Shown: positions 49,141 through 58,092, counted from the stretch's first letter. The stretch: 61,032 nt of DNA from Pontimonas sp. (GCA_028096805.1 JAOHDU010000003.1:1-61032); one strand, 5' to 3'. Program-made: numbers and translations. Notes: generated by a model from the sequence alone, not told the origin.

Positions 49141-49817
49141 TCCTCCAGCAGGTCGGGTCTCATCGCCGCTGTGCGAGCGCGAGACTGATCCTCGCGCCAC
49201 TGGCGGATGGCCTCGTGGTTTCCCGAGAGCAAAACCTCCGGCACCTCCAAGCCCCGCCAACTGCGGGGTTTCGTGAAGGAGGGGTATTCCAGCAAGCCTG
49301 ATTCGTGGCTTTCCTCGACGAGCGACTCCGGGTTGCCCATGAACCCGGGGATGAGGCGCACGATTGCCTCCAGCATCGCCAAGACCGCAACTTCGCCGCC
49401 GTTGATCACGAAATCCCCAATACTCAGCTCCATCACGGTGGTGTGCTGGGAATAGTGCTCCACTACCCGCTGATCAATGCCCTCATAGCGGCCACACGCA
49501 AACACCAGGTGATCTGCTCCCGCGAGCTGCGCTGCGGTCTGCTGGCTAAACCGTGCGCCCGCCGGGGTGGGAACGATCAGCACACTCTCGGGGGTAAGGA
49601 GAGGGTCCAGCGCTGTGCCCCACACGTCCGGGGTCATCACCATGCCCGCTCCCCCGCCATAGGGGGTGTCATCAACGCTTTTGTGGACGCCTTCGGCGTA
49701 GTCGCGCAGTTGGTGGACGTTAACCTCCACCAACTGCTGGGCGGCGGCTTTGCCCATAAGTGACACATTCAAGACATCAAACACCTCAGGGAAAATGCTG
49801 ACGATGTCGACCTTCAT
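49137..49817 (-). CDS. trmD: tRNA (guanine37-N1)-methyltransferase
   Basis: A 226-aa SPOUT enzyme that makes m1G37 in tRNAs to prevent frameshifts. Landmarks are KVDIVSIFPEVFDVL, HQLRDYAEGVHKSVDDTPYGGGAGMVM, ARFSQQTAAQLA, LVFACGRYEGIDQRVVEHY and the knotted SAM-binding loop ELSIGDFVINGGEVAVLAM. It starts 3 nt after the rimM stop, last gene of rpsP-khpA-rimM-trmD. Its stop codon is interlocked with that of map. Confidence 0.97.
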   Translation of the reverse strand: MKVDIVSIFPEVFDVLNVSLMGKAAAQQLVEVNVHQLRDYAEGVHKSVDDTPYGGGAGMVMTPDVWGTALDPLLTPESVLIVPTPAGARFSQQTAAQLAGADHLVFACGRYEGIDQRVVEHYSQHTTVMELSIGDFVINGGEVAVLAMLEAIVRLIPGFMGNPESLVEESHESGLLEYPSFTKPRSWRGLEVPEVLLSGNHEAIRQWREDQSRARTAAMRPDLLED

Positions 49818-49820
49818 GAC

Positions 49821-50399
49821 CTAGCTCGCCTCCCCTTCAAGGGCTTCGAAAAGGCCGCCCGGCGGCGTAATGACCACCACGCCAGCAGCAACATCGACCT
49901 GGGGAACAAAAGCCTCCACAAAAGGAACCAACACTTCGCCGCCAGGTGTGTCCACCACCAGGAGGTCTTGAGCGGGAAAATGCTCGAGCCTGGCAATTTT
50001 CCCCACGCTCACGCCTTCGCGAAGCACATCGAGACCCACTAGTTCGTGGTCAAACCACGCGTTGGTTTCCCGCGGTGTGTTCTCTGGGTCATGTTCGATC
50101 CACAAAATGGCGCGAACAATGCTCTCGGCGGCATCACGGTCGGTAATGCCCTCGAAAAAGGCCACCGGTGACGAGTTGATTTCTCGAATACTTTCGAGGG
50201 TGATTTTCTTTCCTGACCACGGAGAATCGGTCGGAACCTGGAGGGAAAACTCGCTACCCGGAGTGAAACGCAGCTCTGGGTCGTCGGTATACATCTCCAG
50301 CTTCAGCCCACCCTTGAGCCCGTGCGCGCGCACAAGCCTGGCGACGCGAAGTTCCACTCGCTCCGGCCGGGGTGCAGTGGGCGGGGAGCCAGCGGACAT
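49821..50399 (-). CDS. rimM: 16S rRNA maturation factor RimM
   Basis: A 192-aa factor that assists assembly of the 30S head, binding S19. The N-terminal beta-barrel has RVARLVRAHGLKGGLKLEMY and a PRC-barrel domain with LVGLDVLREGVSVGKIARLE and LLVVDTPGGEVLVPFVEAFV. Its ATG overlaps the khpA stop (TAATG). Confidence 0.95.
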   Translation of the reverse strand: MSAGSPPTAPRPERVELRVARLVRAHGLKGGLKLEMYTDDPELRFTPGSEFSLQVPTDSPWSGKKITLESIREINSSPVAFFEGITDRDAAESIVRAILWIEHDPENTPRETNAWFDHELVGLDVLREGVSVGKIARLEHFPAQDLLVVDTPGGEVLVPFVEAFVPQVDVAAGVVVITPPGGLFEALEGEAS

Positions 50400-50635
50400 T
50401 AGCTGTCGGTATCGACGACGTCGACTCTGACCTTGCGGCCATCAGCAAGAGCATTAACGAGAGTGCGCAACGCTTTGGCGGTGCGACCGGCGCGACCAAT
50501 CACGCGACCGAGGTCATCCGGGTGAACCCGAACCTCGAGGAGTTCGCCGCGAGGTGTGTCGACTACCGTCACACTGACCTCGTCCGGGTTATCGACGATT
50601 TCCCGAACGAGGTGATTCAGTGCACGATCAAGCAT
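50399..50635 (-). CDS. khpA: KH-domain RNA-binding protein
   Basis: A 78-aa protein with one KH domain (DLGRVIGRAGRTAKALRTLV, GxxG loop GRAG). KhpA with KhpB binds RNA and influences cell division in Gram-positive bacteria. It follows rpsP by 2 nt and overlaps rimM, the standard actinobacterial arrangement. N-terminus: DRALNHLVREIVDNPDEVSV. Confidence 0.95.
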   Translation of the reverse strand: MLDRALNHLVREIVDNPDEVSVTVVDTPRGELLEVRVHPDDLGRVIGRAGRTAKALRTLVNALADGRKVRVDVVDTDS

Positions 50636-50637
50636 GA

Positions 50638-51291
50638 CTATTCAGCCGGCTTTGCTTCTTCAGCGGCCGCTTCTTCCGCAGGAGCTTCCTCAGCTGCTTC
50701 AGCGGCGGGCTCTTCAGCCTTCACTTCAGCAGGAGCTTCTTCGGCAGGAGCTTCTTCAGCAGGAGCTTCGGCAACAGGTGCCTCGTCCGCGGCGGGAGCC
50801 TCAGCGGCAGGAGCTTCCGTGGCCTCAGCGGCGGGAGCTTCGGCCGCAGGCGCTTCAGCTGCAGGTGCTTCGGTTGCCTCGGCAGCAGGATCGTCTGCAG
50901 CGGGTGCTTCCTCGGCCTTGGGCGCTTCTTCAGCGGGCTTGGCTGCCTTGGGGCGCAACACGGGCTTCTTCTTCGCATCGGGGGCGAACTCGGCCTTAGG
51001 CTCCGCGAACTTCACGGTGCTCTTGGCGTTCTTGTCACCCTTGAACTTGCCCCAGTCGCCGGTGAGCTTCAGCAAAGCGGCGACCTGTTCGGTCGGCTGC
51101 GCACCAACGCCCAGCCAGTACTGTGCACGCTCGGAGTTGACCTCGATGACAGAGGGGTCCTGCGTGGGGTGGTAGAGACCAATTTCTTCAATGACGCGTC
51201 CGTCACGCTTGGTGCGTGAGTCGGCAACAACGATGCGGTAGTACGGCGCGTGGATCTTGCCCAGGCGTTTCAAACGAATTTTTACAGCCAC
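50638..51291 (-). CDS. rpsP: 30S ribosomal protein S16 with a long acidic Ala/Glu/Pro tail
   Basis: A 217-aa S16. The core is about 85 residues ([19 protein letters not shown], then [19 protein letters not shown] and [18 protein letters not shown]). The remaining 130 residues are an Ala/Glu/Pro-rich tail of EAPAAEA-type repeats, strongly acidic near the end, after a Lys-rich hinge. Such extensions occur in actinobacterial S16 proteins but this one is longer than the core. GTG 51291 has TTGGAGAAAC upstream. It is the first gene of rpsP-khpA-rimM-trmD. Confidence 0.95.
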   Translation of the reverse strand: MAVKIRLKRLGKIHAPYYRIVVADSRTKRDGRVIEEIGLYHPTQDPSVIEVNSERAQYWLGVGAQPTEQVAALLKLTGDWGKFKGDKNAKSTVKFAEPKAEFAPDAKKKPVLRPKAAKPAEEAPKAEEAPAADDPAAEATEAPAAEAPAAEAPAAEATEAPAAEAPAADEAPVAEAPAEEAPAEEAPAEVKAEEPAAEAAEEAPAEEAAAEEAKPAE

Positions 51292-51316
51292 GTTTCTCCA
51301 AGTAGATGAGTTGTCA

Positions 51317-51345
51317 TAACTACCGACGATTACGTGGGGGCACAA
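51317..51345 (-). promoter_or_regulatory. Promoter of rpsP-khpA-rimM-trmD
   Basis: TTGTGC (51340-51345), 17-bp spacer, TAGTTA (51317-51322), then about 20 nt of leader containing GGAG. It is one of the few places here with both a -35 and a -10 at normal spacing. Confidence 0.5.
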
Positions 51346-51457
51346 CCGTCAGAGGGTCTAAGGGTGGAATCACACCTGATAGAGGGTCGGGTTGTGAACT
51401 CCAGCGCCCTATTCTGTCAGATTTTTGCGCCCCGTGGTGACCGATGTCAGAAAGTTC

Positions 51458-52948
51458 TCAACCCTCGCTGCCACCAAGGCCAAAACTGGAGCCCTGCTGG
51501 GGCGCGGTCTCCGTTTTTCCCTGCTCTTGCCGGGCTCGGGTGGCGGGGTTTCCCGACCGGGATCCCGACTTCTTTTTGCTCTTTTTCTTCGAGCCACCGC
51601 CGCCTCGGGCGACGGGTCCCATCCCAGGAATTTGGGGAACACCGCCCTTCGCCACGGTTTTCATCATTTTTGCCGCCTGCTCAAACCGCACCACCAACTG
51701 ATTGACCTCGGTCACCGTGGTCCCCGAACCAGACGCGATGCGGAGCCTCCTCGAACCGTTCAGCAGTTTGGGGGTCAGCCGCTCGCGCGGTGTCATGGAC
51801 TGGATGATTGCTTCGGTGCGGACCAGCTCGTTTTCATCGATGTTGTCGATCTGATCCTGCATTCCCCGGGCTCCGGGCAACATGGAGAGCATTCCGGAGA
51901 TGGAGCCCATCTTCTTGATTTGCTGCAGTTGCCCTAAGAAGTCATCGAGGGTGAAAGTCTCGGACCGAAATTTTTCTTCGAGCTCTTTGGTTTGTTCCTC
52001 GTCAAAAGCTTTTTGCGCCTGTTCGATCAGGGTGAGGATGTCACCCAGGTCGAGGATTCGACTCGCCATCCGGTCGGGGTAGAAGACGTCGAACTCGCTC
52101 TGCTTTTCCCCTGTGCTGGCGAACAATATGGGGCGATCGGTCATACCCGTCACACTCAAGGCGGCACCACCCTTGGCGTCACCATCAAGTTTTGTGAGGA
52201 CCACACCGGTGAAGTCCACACCCTCCTGGAAAGCCTGCGCGGTGCGGACAGCATCCTGACCGATCATCGCGTCGATCACAAAGAGAACTTCGTCAGGATC
52301 TGTTGCCTTACGGATGGCGGCAGCCTGCTTCATCATGTCCGCATCCACGCCGAGGCGGCCCGCCGTGTCAACAATCGCGATGTCGTGGTTCTTATCCCGC
52401 GCGTAGGCAACACCCTTTTTGGCCACCGCTACGGGGTCGCCGACACCATCGCCGGGTTCGGGGGCAAACAGCGCAACACCGGCCTGCTCAGCCACCACAC
52501 CCAACTGTTTGACAGCACCGGGTCGTTGCAAATCACACGCAATCAGAACGGGGGTGTGACCTGTGTCTTTCAGCCACGCCGCAAGTTTCCCGGCCAGCGT
52601 CGTTTTACCGGAGCCCTGTAGGCCTGCGAGCATGATGACCGTGGGAGGGGTTTTTGCGAAGCTCAGCCCGCGCTGGTCGCCTCCCAGGATGGCCACCAGT
52701 TCCTCGTTGACAATCCCCACCACCTGTTGGGCGGGATTGAGGGCTTGGTTCACCTCATCGGAGAGAGCACGCTCGCGAACGGTGGCTGTGAAGGACTTAA
52801 CAACCTCCAGAGCGACATCGGATTCCAGCAGTGCGCGTCGAATATCGCGAACGGTGCCATCGACATCGGCGGCAGACAGCTTGCCTTTGGTGCGCAGGGA
52901 CGCAAAGGTTTGAGTGAGGCGCTCTGAGAGCGACGAGAAGGCAGCCAT
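51458..52948 (-). CDS. ffh: Signal recognition particle protein Ffh
   Basis: A 496-aa SRP GTPase. N-domain (FSSLSERLTQTFASLRTKGK), G-domain motifs MLAGLQGSGKTTLAGK (G1), VDTAGRLGVDADMM (G3), TKLDGDAKGGAALS (G4) and the M domain with QQIKKMGSISGMLSMLPG and SRRLRIASGSGTTV for 4.5S RNA and signal peptides. The C-terminal tail is Gly/Ser/Lys-rich (GGSKKKSKKKSGSRSG). ATG 52948 has TAGTCT 8 nt upstream (near-leaderless). It is divergent from the gamma-carbonic-anhydrase-like gene and works with FtsY, encoded at 53521. Confidence 0.96.
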   Translation of the reverse strand: MAAFSSLSERLTQTFASLRTKGKLSAADVDGTVRDIRRALLESDVALEVVKSFTATVRERALSDEVNQALNPAQQVVGIVNEELVAILGGDQRGLSFAKTPPTVIMLAGLQGSGKTTLAGKLAAWLKDTGHTPVLIACDLQRPGAVKQLGVVAEQAGVALFAPEPGDGVGDPVAVAKKGVAYARDKNHDIAIVDTAGRLGVDADMMKQAAAIRKATDPDEVLFVIDAMIGQDAVRTAQAFQEGVDFTGVVLTKLDGDAKGGAALSVTGMTDRPILFASTGEKQSEFDVFYPDRMASRILDLGDILTLIEQAQKAFDEEQTKELEEKFRSETFTLDDFLGQLQQIKKMGSISGMLSMLPGARGMQDQIDNIDENELVRTEAIIQSMTPRERLTPKLLNGSRRLRIASGSGTTVTEVNQLVVRFEQAAKMMKTVAKGGVPQIPGMGPVARGGGGSKKKSKKKSGSRSGNPATRARQEQGKTETAPQQGSSFGLGGSEG

Positions 52949-52956
52949 GGCGCCCC

Positions 52957-52962
52957 AGACTA
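52957..52962 (-). promoter_or_regulatory. -10 element for ffh
   Basis: TAGTCT, then 8 nt, then ATG at 52948. Confidence 0.45.
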
Positions 52963-53000
52963 CCAAAACCGACCCTCACCCCATGCGGAGTGCCGGCTTC

Positions 53001-53006
53001 TATGCT
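53001..53006 (+). promoter_or_regulatory. -10 element, probable leaderless promoter of the gamma-carbonic-anhydrase-like gene
   Basis: TATGCT, then GGTGTG, then ATG at 53013. Confidence 0.55.
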
Positions 53007-53012
53007 GGTGTG

Positions 53013-53531
53013 ATGCCGATCCTCCCCTTCGAATCGTCTCTGCCCACGGTGGGCGAGAACGTCTTTCTTGCACCGAGCGCCACCCTGATCGGCGAGGTCC
53101 GCATCGACGAGGGGGTCACCATCATGTTCGGCGCGATTGTGCGCGCAGATCGAGCAACAATCAGCGTGGGATCAGGATCCAACCTGCAGGACAACGTGGT
53201 GATCCACGGTGACCCCGGGTTTCCGGCGGCGATCGGCTCACACGTCAGTGTTGGCCACGGCGCCATCATCCACGGAGCAACCGTGGAGAACAACTGTTTG
53301 ATCGGCATGGGGGCAACCGTCTTGAACGGTGCCGTGATTGGGGAGGGATCCCTGATTGCTGCTGGCACCGTGGTGCTCGAGGGCACAGTGGTCCCTCCTG
53401 GCTCACTAGTGGCGGGGGTACCGGGAAAAATCCGCCGCTCCGTGAGCGACGAAGAGCGCACGGCAATTCAGGAAAACGCCCGCACCTACCAGCGCTTGGG
53501 CGCTGCCTATCGCGAGGCTGCTAGCTCGTAA
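53013..53531 (+). CDS. Gamma-carbonic-anhydrase-like hexapeptide protein
   Basis: A 172-aa left-handed beta-helix protein with regular hexapeptide repeats (VTIMFGAIVRAD, GSNLQDNVVIHG, GSHVSVGHGAIIHG, NNCLIGMGATVLNGAV). The three metal His of the gamma-class are present at about 65, 82 and 87. The C-terminal helix (ERTAIQENARTYQRLGAAY) matches YrdA/CaiE/PaaY-like proteins. A carbonic anhydrase activity is possible but many relatives lack it. ATG 53013 has the leaderless layout; the earlier ATGs at 52914 and 52982 are less likely. Convergent with ftsY, with an 11-bp overlap. Confidence 0.88.
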   Translation: MPILPFESSLPTVGENVFLAPSATLIGEVRIDEGVTIMFGAIVRADRATISVGSGSNLQDNVVIHGDPGFPAAIGSHVSVGHGAIIHGATVENNCLIGMGATVLNGAVIGEGSLIAAGTVVLEGTVVPPGSLVAGVPGKIRRSVSDEERTAIQENARTYQRLGAAYREAASS

Positions 53532-54399
53532 GGGCGTGCGCGAAAGCGGTGGCCTGGAAACCGGTGAGGTCATCAATGCCTTCGCCCTCCCCCATTAGCT
53601 TCAGCGGAACACCGGTGGAGTGCTGCACCCGCAAGACAAACCCACCCTTCGCGCTGCCATCGGTCTTGGTCAACACCAGCCCGGTTACGCCCGCATGCTC
53701 GAGGAACGCTTCCGCCTGAAGAACACCGTTTTGGCCGGTGGTGGCATCGAGCACTAACAGCACCTCGGAGACCGGGGTGAGTTTTTCTACCACCCGGCGA
53801 ATCTTGGAGAGCTCATCCATCAACCCTGATTTGGTGTGGAGACGCCCCGCTGTGTCGATGATCACAATGTCAATGCCCTCGGTCATCGCCTTATCAACAG
53901 CTTGATACGCCACTGACGCCGGGTCTTGGCCCGGCTCGTCCGGGGTCACAATGGGAACACCGGAGCGCTCAGCCCACGTGGTCAACTGCTCAACCGCTGC
54001 CGCACGGAACGTGTCCGCTGCGGCGATCACCACGGAGCGGCCCGCACGGGTAACGAACTTCGCCAGCTTCCCGATTGTGGTGGTCTTGCCCACACCGTTA
54101 ACCCCCACCACCATCATCACGGCGGGACGGGCGCTCAGATCCAGGGTGGGGTCAAACTGGGCCAGTTTTTCTTCGATCCGCTCGCGCACAATGCCCTGAA
54201 CGTCAGCGGGATTCGTGGAGCCGATTCGGTCGATTTCCGATCGCGTCGTCTCGAGCAGCTCCTCGGTGACATCGGGGCCAAAATCGGCGCCCAAAAGCGA
54301 TTCCTCGAGTTCGTCCCAGGTGTCCTCAGTGATTTCTGGTTGGGACACCAATCCTTTGAGGGCGCGCCCCAACGACCACTTTCCACTCCCCCAGGCCAA
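53521..54399 (-). CDS. ftsY: SRP receptor GTPase FtsY
   Basis: A 292-aa receptor, NG domains only, without the long acidic A domain of E. coli FtsY. The N-domain is SLGRALKGLVSQPEITEDTWDELE; G motifs are VVGVNGVGKTTTIGKLA (G1), AADTFRAAAVEQL (G2), IIDTAGRLHTKSGLM (G3), LTKTDGSAKGGFVL (G4) and GEGIDDLTGF (G5). The first codon is TTG at 54399 with no clear SD; TAGGTT just upstream may be a -10 for a near-leaderless message. It follows the 53-aa ORF by 8 bp and smc by about 190 bp. Confidence 0.94.
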   Translation of the reverse strand: MAWGSGKWSLGRALKGLVSQPEITEDTWDELEESLLGADFGPDVTEELLETTRSEIDRIGSTNPADVQGIVRERIEEKLAQFDPTLDLSARPAVMMVVGVNGVGKTTTIGKLAKFVTRAGRSVVIAAADTFRAAAVEQLTTWAERSGVPIVTPDEPGQDPASVAYQAVDKAMTEGIDIVIIDTAGRLHTKSGLMDELSKIRRVVEKLTPVSEVLLVLDATTGQNGVLQAEAFLEHAGVTGLVLTKTDGSAKGGFVLRVQHSTGVPLKLMGEGEGIDDLTGFQATAFAHALTS

Positions 54400-54407
54400 G
54401 AGAAAAC

Positions 54408-54569
54408 CTAGTCTTCGGGAGCGGGCTCAAACCCGATCACCGGCAGGGTTTCGGAGGAGGCAGGTCGATCAGATTGAACGAGGGATAAGACCTCGGTGCT
54501 CACGATGCCTATGCTGATCGCCGCTGCCGCACCGATGAGAAGCCACCCTGCGCGCTGCTTCTTGCCCAT
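54408..54569 (-). CDS. Unannotated 53-aa single-TM protein between smc and ftsY
   Basis: A 53-aa frame: MGKKQRAGWLLIGAAAAISI, then a TM segment (about 9-27), a short periplasm- or outside-facing tail with Ser/Pro, and the acidic C-terminus GFEPAPED. The basic start and acidic end fit an N-in single-pass topology. Support: ATG 54569 lies exactly 6 nt after TAGGGT (GGAGAC between), the layout of leaderless genes in this window; the gene fills the gap between smc and ftsY without overlap; and no other frame fits. No family is recognised. It may be a small membrane factor linked to the smc/ftsY operon. Confidence 0.6.
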   Translation of the reverse strand: MGKKQRAGWLLIGAAAAISIGIVSTEVLSLVQSDRPASSETLPVIGFEPAPED

Positions 54570-54575
54570 GTCTCC

Positions 54576-54581
54576 ACCCTA
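54576..54581 (-). promoter_or_regulatory. -10 element, probable leaderless promoter of the 53-aa protein (and ftsY)
   Basis: TAGGGT, then GGAGAC, then ATG at 54569. Confidence 0.55.
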
Positions 54582-54591
54582 AACCTCGCAG

Positions 54592-57500
54592 CTATGAGGC
54601 CAGGGACTCCTCCGCCGCGACACGCTGGCCCACCACGGCGCTTACGCCGTCCTTGCGCATCGAAACCCCGTAGAGCGCATCAGCAATCTCCATGGTGCGC
54701 TTCTGGTGGGTAATCACAATCAACTGCGACTCCGCGCGCAGCGACTCAATCACGCTGAGCAGCCGGCCCAGGTTGGCGTCATCCAGGGCAGCCTCGACCT
54801 CATCGAGGATGTAGAAGGGGCTCGGCCGCGCCTTGAAAATCGCGATCAGCAGGGCCACTGCAGCGAGTGAGCGCTCGCCACCGGAAAGCAAGGACAAGCG
54901 TTCAATCTTTTTACCCGCGGGCCTAATCGATACTTCGATGCCGGTGGTGAGGAGGTCATCGGGCGCCGTCAGCGAGAGGGAGCCGGTGCCGCCGGGGAAA
55001 AGAATGGGAAATACCTCATCAAATGCTTTTTGCGTGTCGGCAAAGGCGTCAGCAAAGATGCCCTGCATGGTGGAGTCCACATCATCCATGATCGCTTCGA
55101 GGTCTTTGCGGGTCTTGCTGAGATCCTCCAGTTGTTCCTTCAGGAACGCGTGGCGATCTTCGAGCGCTTGGAATTCTTCGAGGGCGAGCGGGTTGACCCG
55201 ACCGAGTTGGTCAAGCTGGCGGGAAGCTTTGGCCAAGCGCGCTTCCTGAACAGCACGGTCGAAGGGCTTAGCCACTTCGTTCTCATCATCGGGTGGGACA
55301 AGAGCACTCGGAGAATATTCCGCCAGCAGTGTTGCCTCATCGAGTCCCAATTCCTCGTTGACTCGCTCTAACAGGTTTGTGCGCTGCAGTTTCTTCTCAT
55401 AAATCTGCATCTCGATGGAGTGGACGTTCTCGGTAATTGAAGACAGTCGCTCGCGAACTGCTACTTCCTTTTCCCGCAACTCTCCCAGTTCACTCTGGTG
55501 GGCATGGCGCCTGGCCTGCGCCTCCACGAGGTTCTCGCCCGATTGCGTCACTGCATCCTGCGCCGCGTTCATCACAGCGGGCAGCACAGCCAGCACAGCC
55601 TGAGCGCGTTTCGCTTTCTCTACGCGCTCGCGGTATTTTTCCTCTTCGCGTGCTTTAGCGGCTTCTTCCTCCGCTTTACGATTTTGGGCAGCGAGCAATG
55701 CCTCGCGAGCGGACCTCACAGATTGGCGCAGGGCCTCCCACCCAATCCGCGCATCCACTTCTTCTGCCGCGACCTGATCCACCTCGGCCACAAGAACTTC
55801 GCGCTCGGCATCATCAACAACGGGCCGATCCGTGGCGTGGAAAGCCTCACGTTTGTCGTGTGCGTCCTGTTGTGCCTCGCTGGCTTCCTGGAGGGCTTCG
55901 CCTGCTTTCCGGAAACTCTCCTCCAGCCGGGAAATCTCTGCTTCGGCAGCCTCGAGCGAGGCACGAGCGCTGGAGACCTGCTCACTAATCTCTGCCCGTT
56001 TCGCATCGGCGCTCCGCAGTTCAGAACGCGCGGCCGACAACGCCTCCGCTGCCGCTGCTTTGGCGTCAGCGGCGTCTTCCGCTTCGCGCAGGTGGCGTTC
56101 CCGATCGACCGAGCGCTTTTGGAGTTCCGCATCGGCAGACTCGCGCTCGGCAGCTAATTCCAGACGAGAACGAGCCTGACCGGAGCCGGTCGATACTCGG
56201 TTCTCACCAAAAACATCACCGGCCAGTGTGACCACGGTCACCCCTGCGGGAAGAGCGCCGGCGTCACCCCAGGCAACTTCGACCGCGGCAACATCGTCGG
56301 CGATGTAGGTGCCGTGCAAAAGCGCGAGGACACCCGCGGGGCCTCGAACAACATCGATAGCCGGTGTGACACCCGGCACCGCCGGGGTCGCTGTGGTGTC
56401 GCCACGGGCGATGACCAGGTCCACCCGGGATGACTCGGACCCGGCCCTGTCTCGCACAACGCTGAGTGCTGCCGATCGCGAATCCACCACATAGGCCTCA
56501 GTGAGAGAACCGAGCGCCCGGGCAATCGCCGTTTCATAACCCGGGGTGACCTCGAGGGCATCGGAAACCCGACCAGAAACCGCGCTGTGGGAACTGAGGT
56601 CATCCGTCTCAGACCCCGGTGCGAGCGCCAAGTCCAGTGCCGAAACAGTGGCGGCAAGCGCCTCCTGCTCCCGCTCGCTTTGATGAAGCGCCTGCCGGGT
56701 GGCCTGCTCGAGCTCTTCTGCTTCGCGCAGTGCCTGCTCCGCCTCGGTGACGGCCCCTTCAAAAGCTTGGGCCACCGTGTCCGGTGAGGATTCACCGCGC
56801 TGGAGGGCTTCGAGTGCTTGCTCGGCAGCCACCTGGCGCTCACGGGCGCGCTCCAAAGAATTCTCCTGGCGCGCAAGATCCTCTTCGCGCGACACCACCT
56901 GAGCGACCGCCCGCTCGCGGGCTGACTCCAGAGCGCGGGCGGTGGAATCCCAGGCTGCCGCCGCTTCGCTGCGTTCTTTGACCTCGGCATCGTGGGCCGC
57001 CAGCGCGGCCCGGTGTGTGGCGAGGCGGGCTGAAATGTTCCCGACCGTCGACTCGTGCGCTGCCACGGCGGCTTCCGCTCGAGCAAGCTCTGCGACCAGG
57101 CCCTCCAGCATCGACTCGGTGATCGTGTTGGTGACGCCGCCGGGGGCTTCGTCGTCAAATCCGGCGGCGCGTTCGGTCGCGAGCGACTGCAGTGACGTGA
57201 GGGATTCCAGTACCCGCTTGAGGTCGTAGTCCACGCTGCGCGCTCTATCGAGCTCTTCGCCCCCGGCGCTGGCTTCTAACTCGGCGATCCGTCGGCGGTG
57301 GGAGTCCGCCTGATCACTCAGTGCCGCGCGCTCGGCGGCGCGCTCTTGCTCGTTGAGGTGGAAGGTGTCGATGGCCGCGCCGAGTGCCTGAAGGTCATCG
57401 GCTAGCACCCGGGCTTTGGCATCGCGAACAATGGCTTGGATACTTTGGGCCTGCCGGGCGATGTCTGCCTGACGGCCCAGCGGGGTGAGTTGGCGGCGCA

Positions 57501-58092
57501 CCTCACCGGCGAGATCGTTCAGTCGGGTGAGGTTCGCCTGCATGGATTCAAGCTTGCGTTGGGTTTTCTCTTTACGCCGGCGGTGTTTCAGAATGCCCGC
57601 GGCCTCTTCGATGAAGCGCCTTCGGTCATCGGGGGTGGCGTGCAGCACGCGATCGAGTTGGCCTTGGCCGACAATGACGTGCATTTCACGTCCGAGACCG
57701 CTATCGCTCAGCAGCTCTTGAACATCGAGCAGTCGAACGGGTTCCTTGTTGATCGCGTATTCACTCGCACCGTTGCGAAACAGGGTGCGAGAGATGGTGA
57801 CTTCGGTGTAGTCAATGGGCAGTGCCCCATCGGAGTTATCGATGGTCAGCATCACCTCGGCGCGACCGAGGGGAGCTTTGGAGGTGGTGCCGGCAAAAAT
57901 CACGTCTTCCATGGACCCACCGCGCAGGGTTTTTGCGCCCTGTTCCCCCATCACCCAGGCGAGGCCATCGACCACGTTGGATTTACCGGATCCGTTCGGG
58001 CCGACGACACAGGTGACACCTGGCTCAAACGCAAACGTGGTCGGCTGAGCGAAAGACTTAAAACCTTTGAGCGTGAGGGACTTCAGATGCAC
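54592..58092 (-). CDS. smc: Chromosome segregation ATPase SMC
   Basis: An 1166-aa SMC protein. N-terminal head: LKSLTLKGFKSFAQPTTFAF, Walker A VVGPNGSGKSNVVDG, and DSGLGREMHVIVGQGQLDRV. Two long coiled-coil arms flank a hinge (around 500-640, with AGDVFGENRVSTGSGQARSR near its end). C-terminal head: SLLSGGERSLAAVALLIAIF (signature) and FYILDEVEAALDDANLGRLL (Walker B, D-loop). With ScpA/ScpB it compacts and separates origins. The start is GTG 58092. It follows mutM by about 40 bp. Confidence 0.96.
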   Translation of the reverse strand: MHLKSLTLKGFKSFAQPTTFAFEPGVTCVVGPNGSGKSNVVDGLAWVMGEQGAKTLRGGSMEDVIFAGTTSKAPLGRAEVMLTIDNSDGALPIDYTEVTISRTLFRNGASEYAINKEPVRLLDVQELLSDSGLGREMHVIVGQGQLDRVLHATPDDRRRFIEEAAGILKHRRRKEKTQRKLESMQANLTRLNDLAGEVRRQLTPLGRQADIARQAQSIQAIVRDAKARVLADDLQALGAAIDTFHLNEQERAAERAALSDQADSHRRRIAELEASAGGEELDRARSVDYDLKRVLESLTSLQSLATERAAGFDDEAPGGVTNTITESMLEGLVAELARAEAAVAAHESTVGNISARLATHRAALAAHDAEVKERSEAAAAWDSTARALESARERAVAQVVSREEDLARQENSLERARERQVAAEQALEALQRGESSPDTVAQAFEGAVTEAEQALREAEELEQATRQALHQSEREQEALAATVSALDLALAPGSETDDLSSHSAVSGRVSDALEVTPGYETAIARALGSLTEAYVVDSRSAALSVVRDRAGSESSRVDLVIARGDTTATPAVPGVTPAIDVVRGPAGVLALLHGTYIADDVAAVEVAWGDAGALPAGVTVVTLAGDVFGENRVSTGSGQARSRLELAAERESADAELQKRSVDRERHLREAEDAADAKAAAAEALSAARSELRSADAKRAEISEQVSSARASLEAAEAEISRLEESFRKAGEALQEASEAQQDAHDKREAFHATDRPVVDDAEREVLVAEVDQVAAEEVDARIGWEALRQSVRSAREALLAAQNRKAEEEAAKAREEEKYRERVEKAKRAQAVLAVLPAVMNAAQDAVTQSGENLVEAQARRHAHQSELGELREKEVAVRERLSSITENVHSIEMQIYEKKLQRTNLLERVNEELGLDEATLLAEYSPSALVPPDDENEVAKPFDRAVQEARLAKASRQLDQLGRVNPLALEEFQALEDRHAFLKEQLEDLSKTRKDLEAIMDDVDSTMQGIFADAFADTQKAFDEVFPILFPGGTGSLSLTAPDDLLTTGIEVSIRPAGKKIERLSLLSGGERSLAAVALLIAIFKARPSPFYILDEVEAALDDANLGRLLSVIESLRAESQLIVITHQKRTMEIADALYGVSMRKDGVSAVVGQRVAAEESLAS

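Noticed and set aside
50650-50930. Repeat array near the end of rpsP
   Set aside because: Same reason: Ala/Glu/Pro codons of the S16 tail, not a DNA element.
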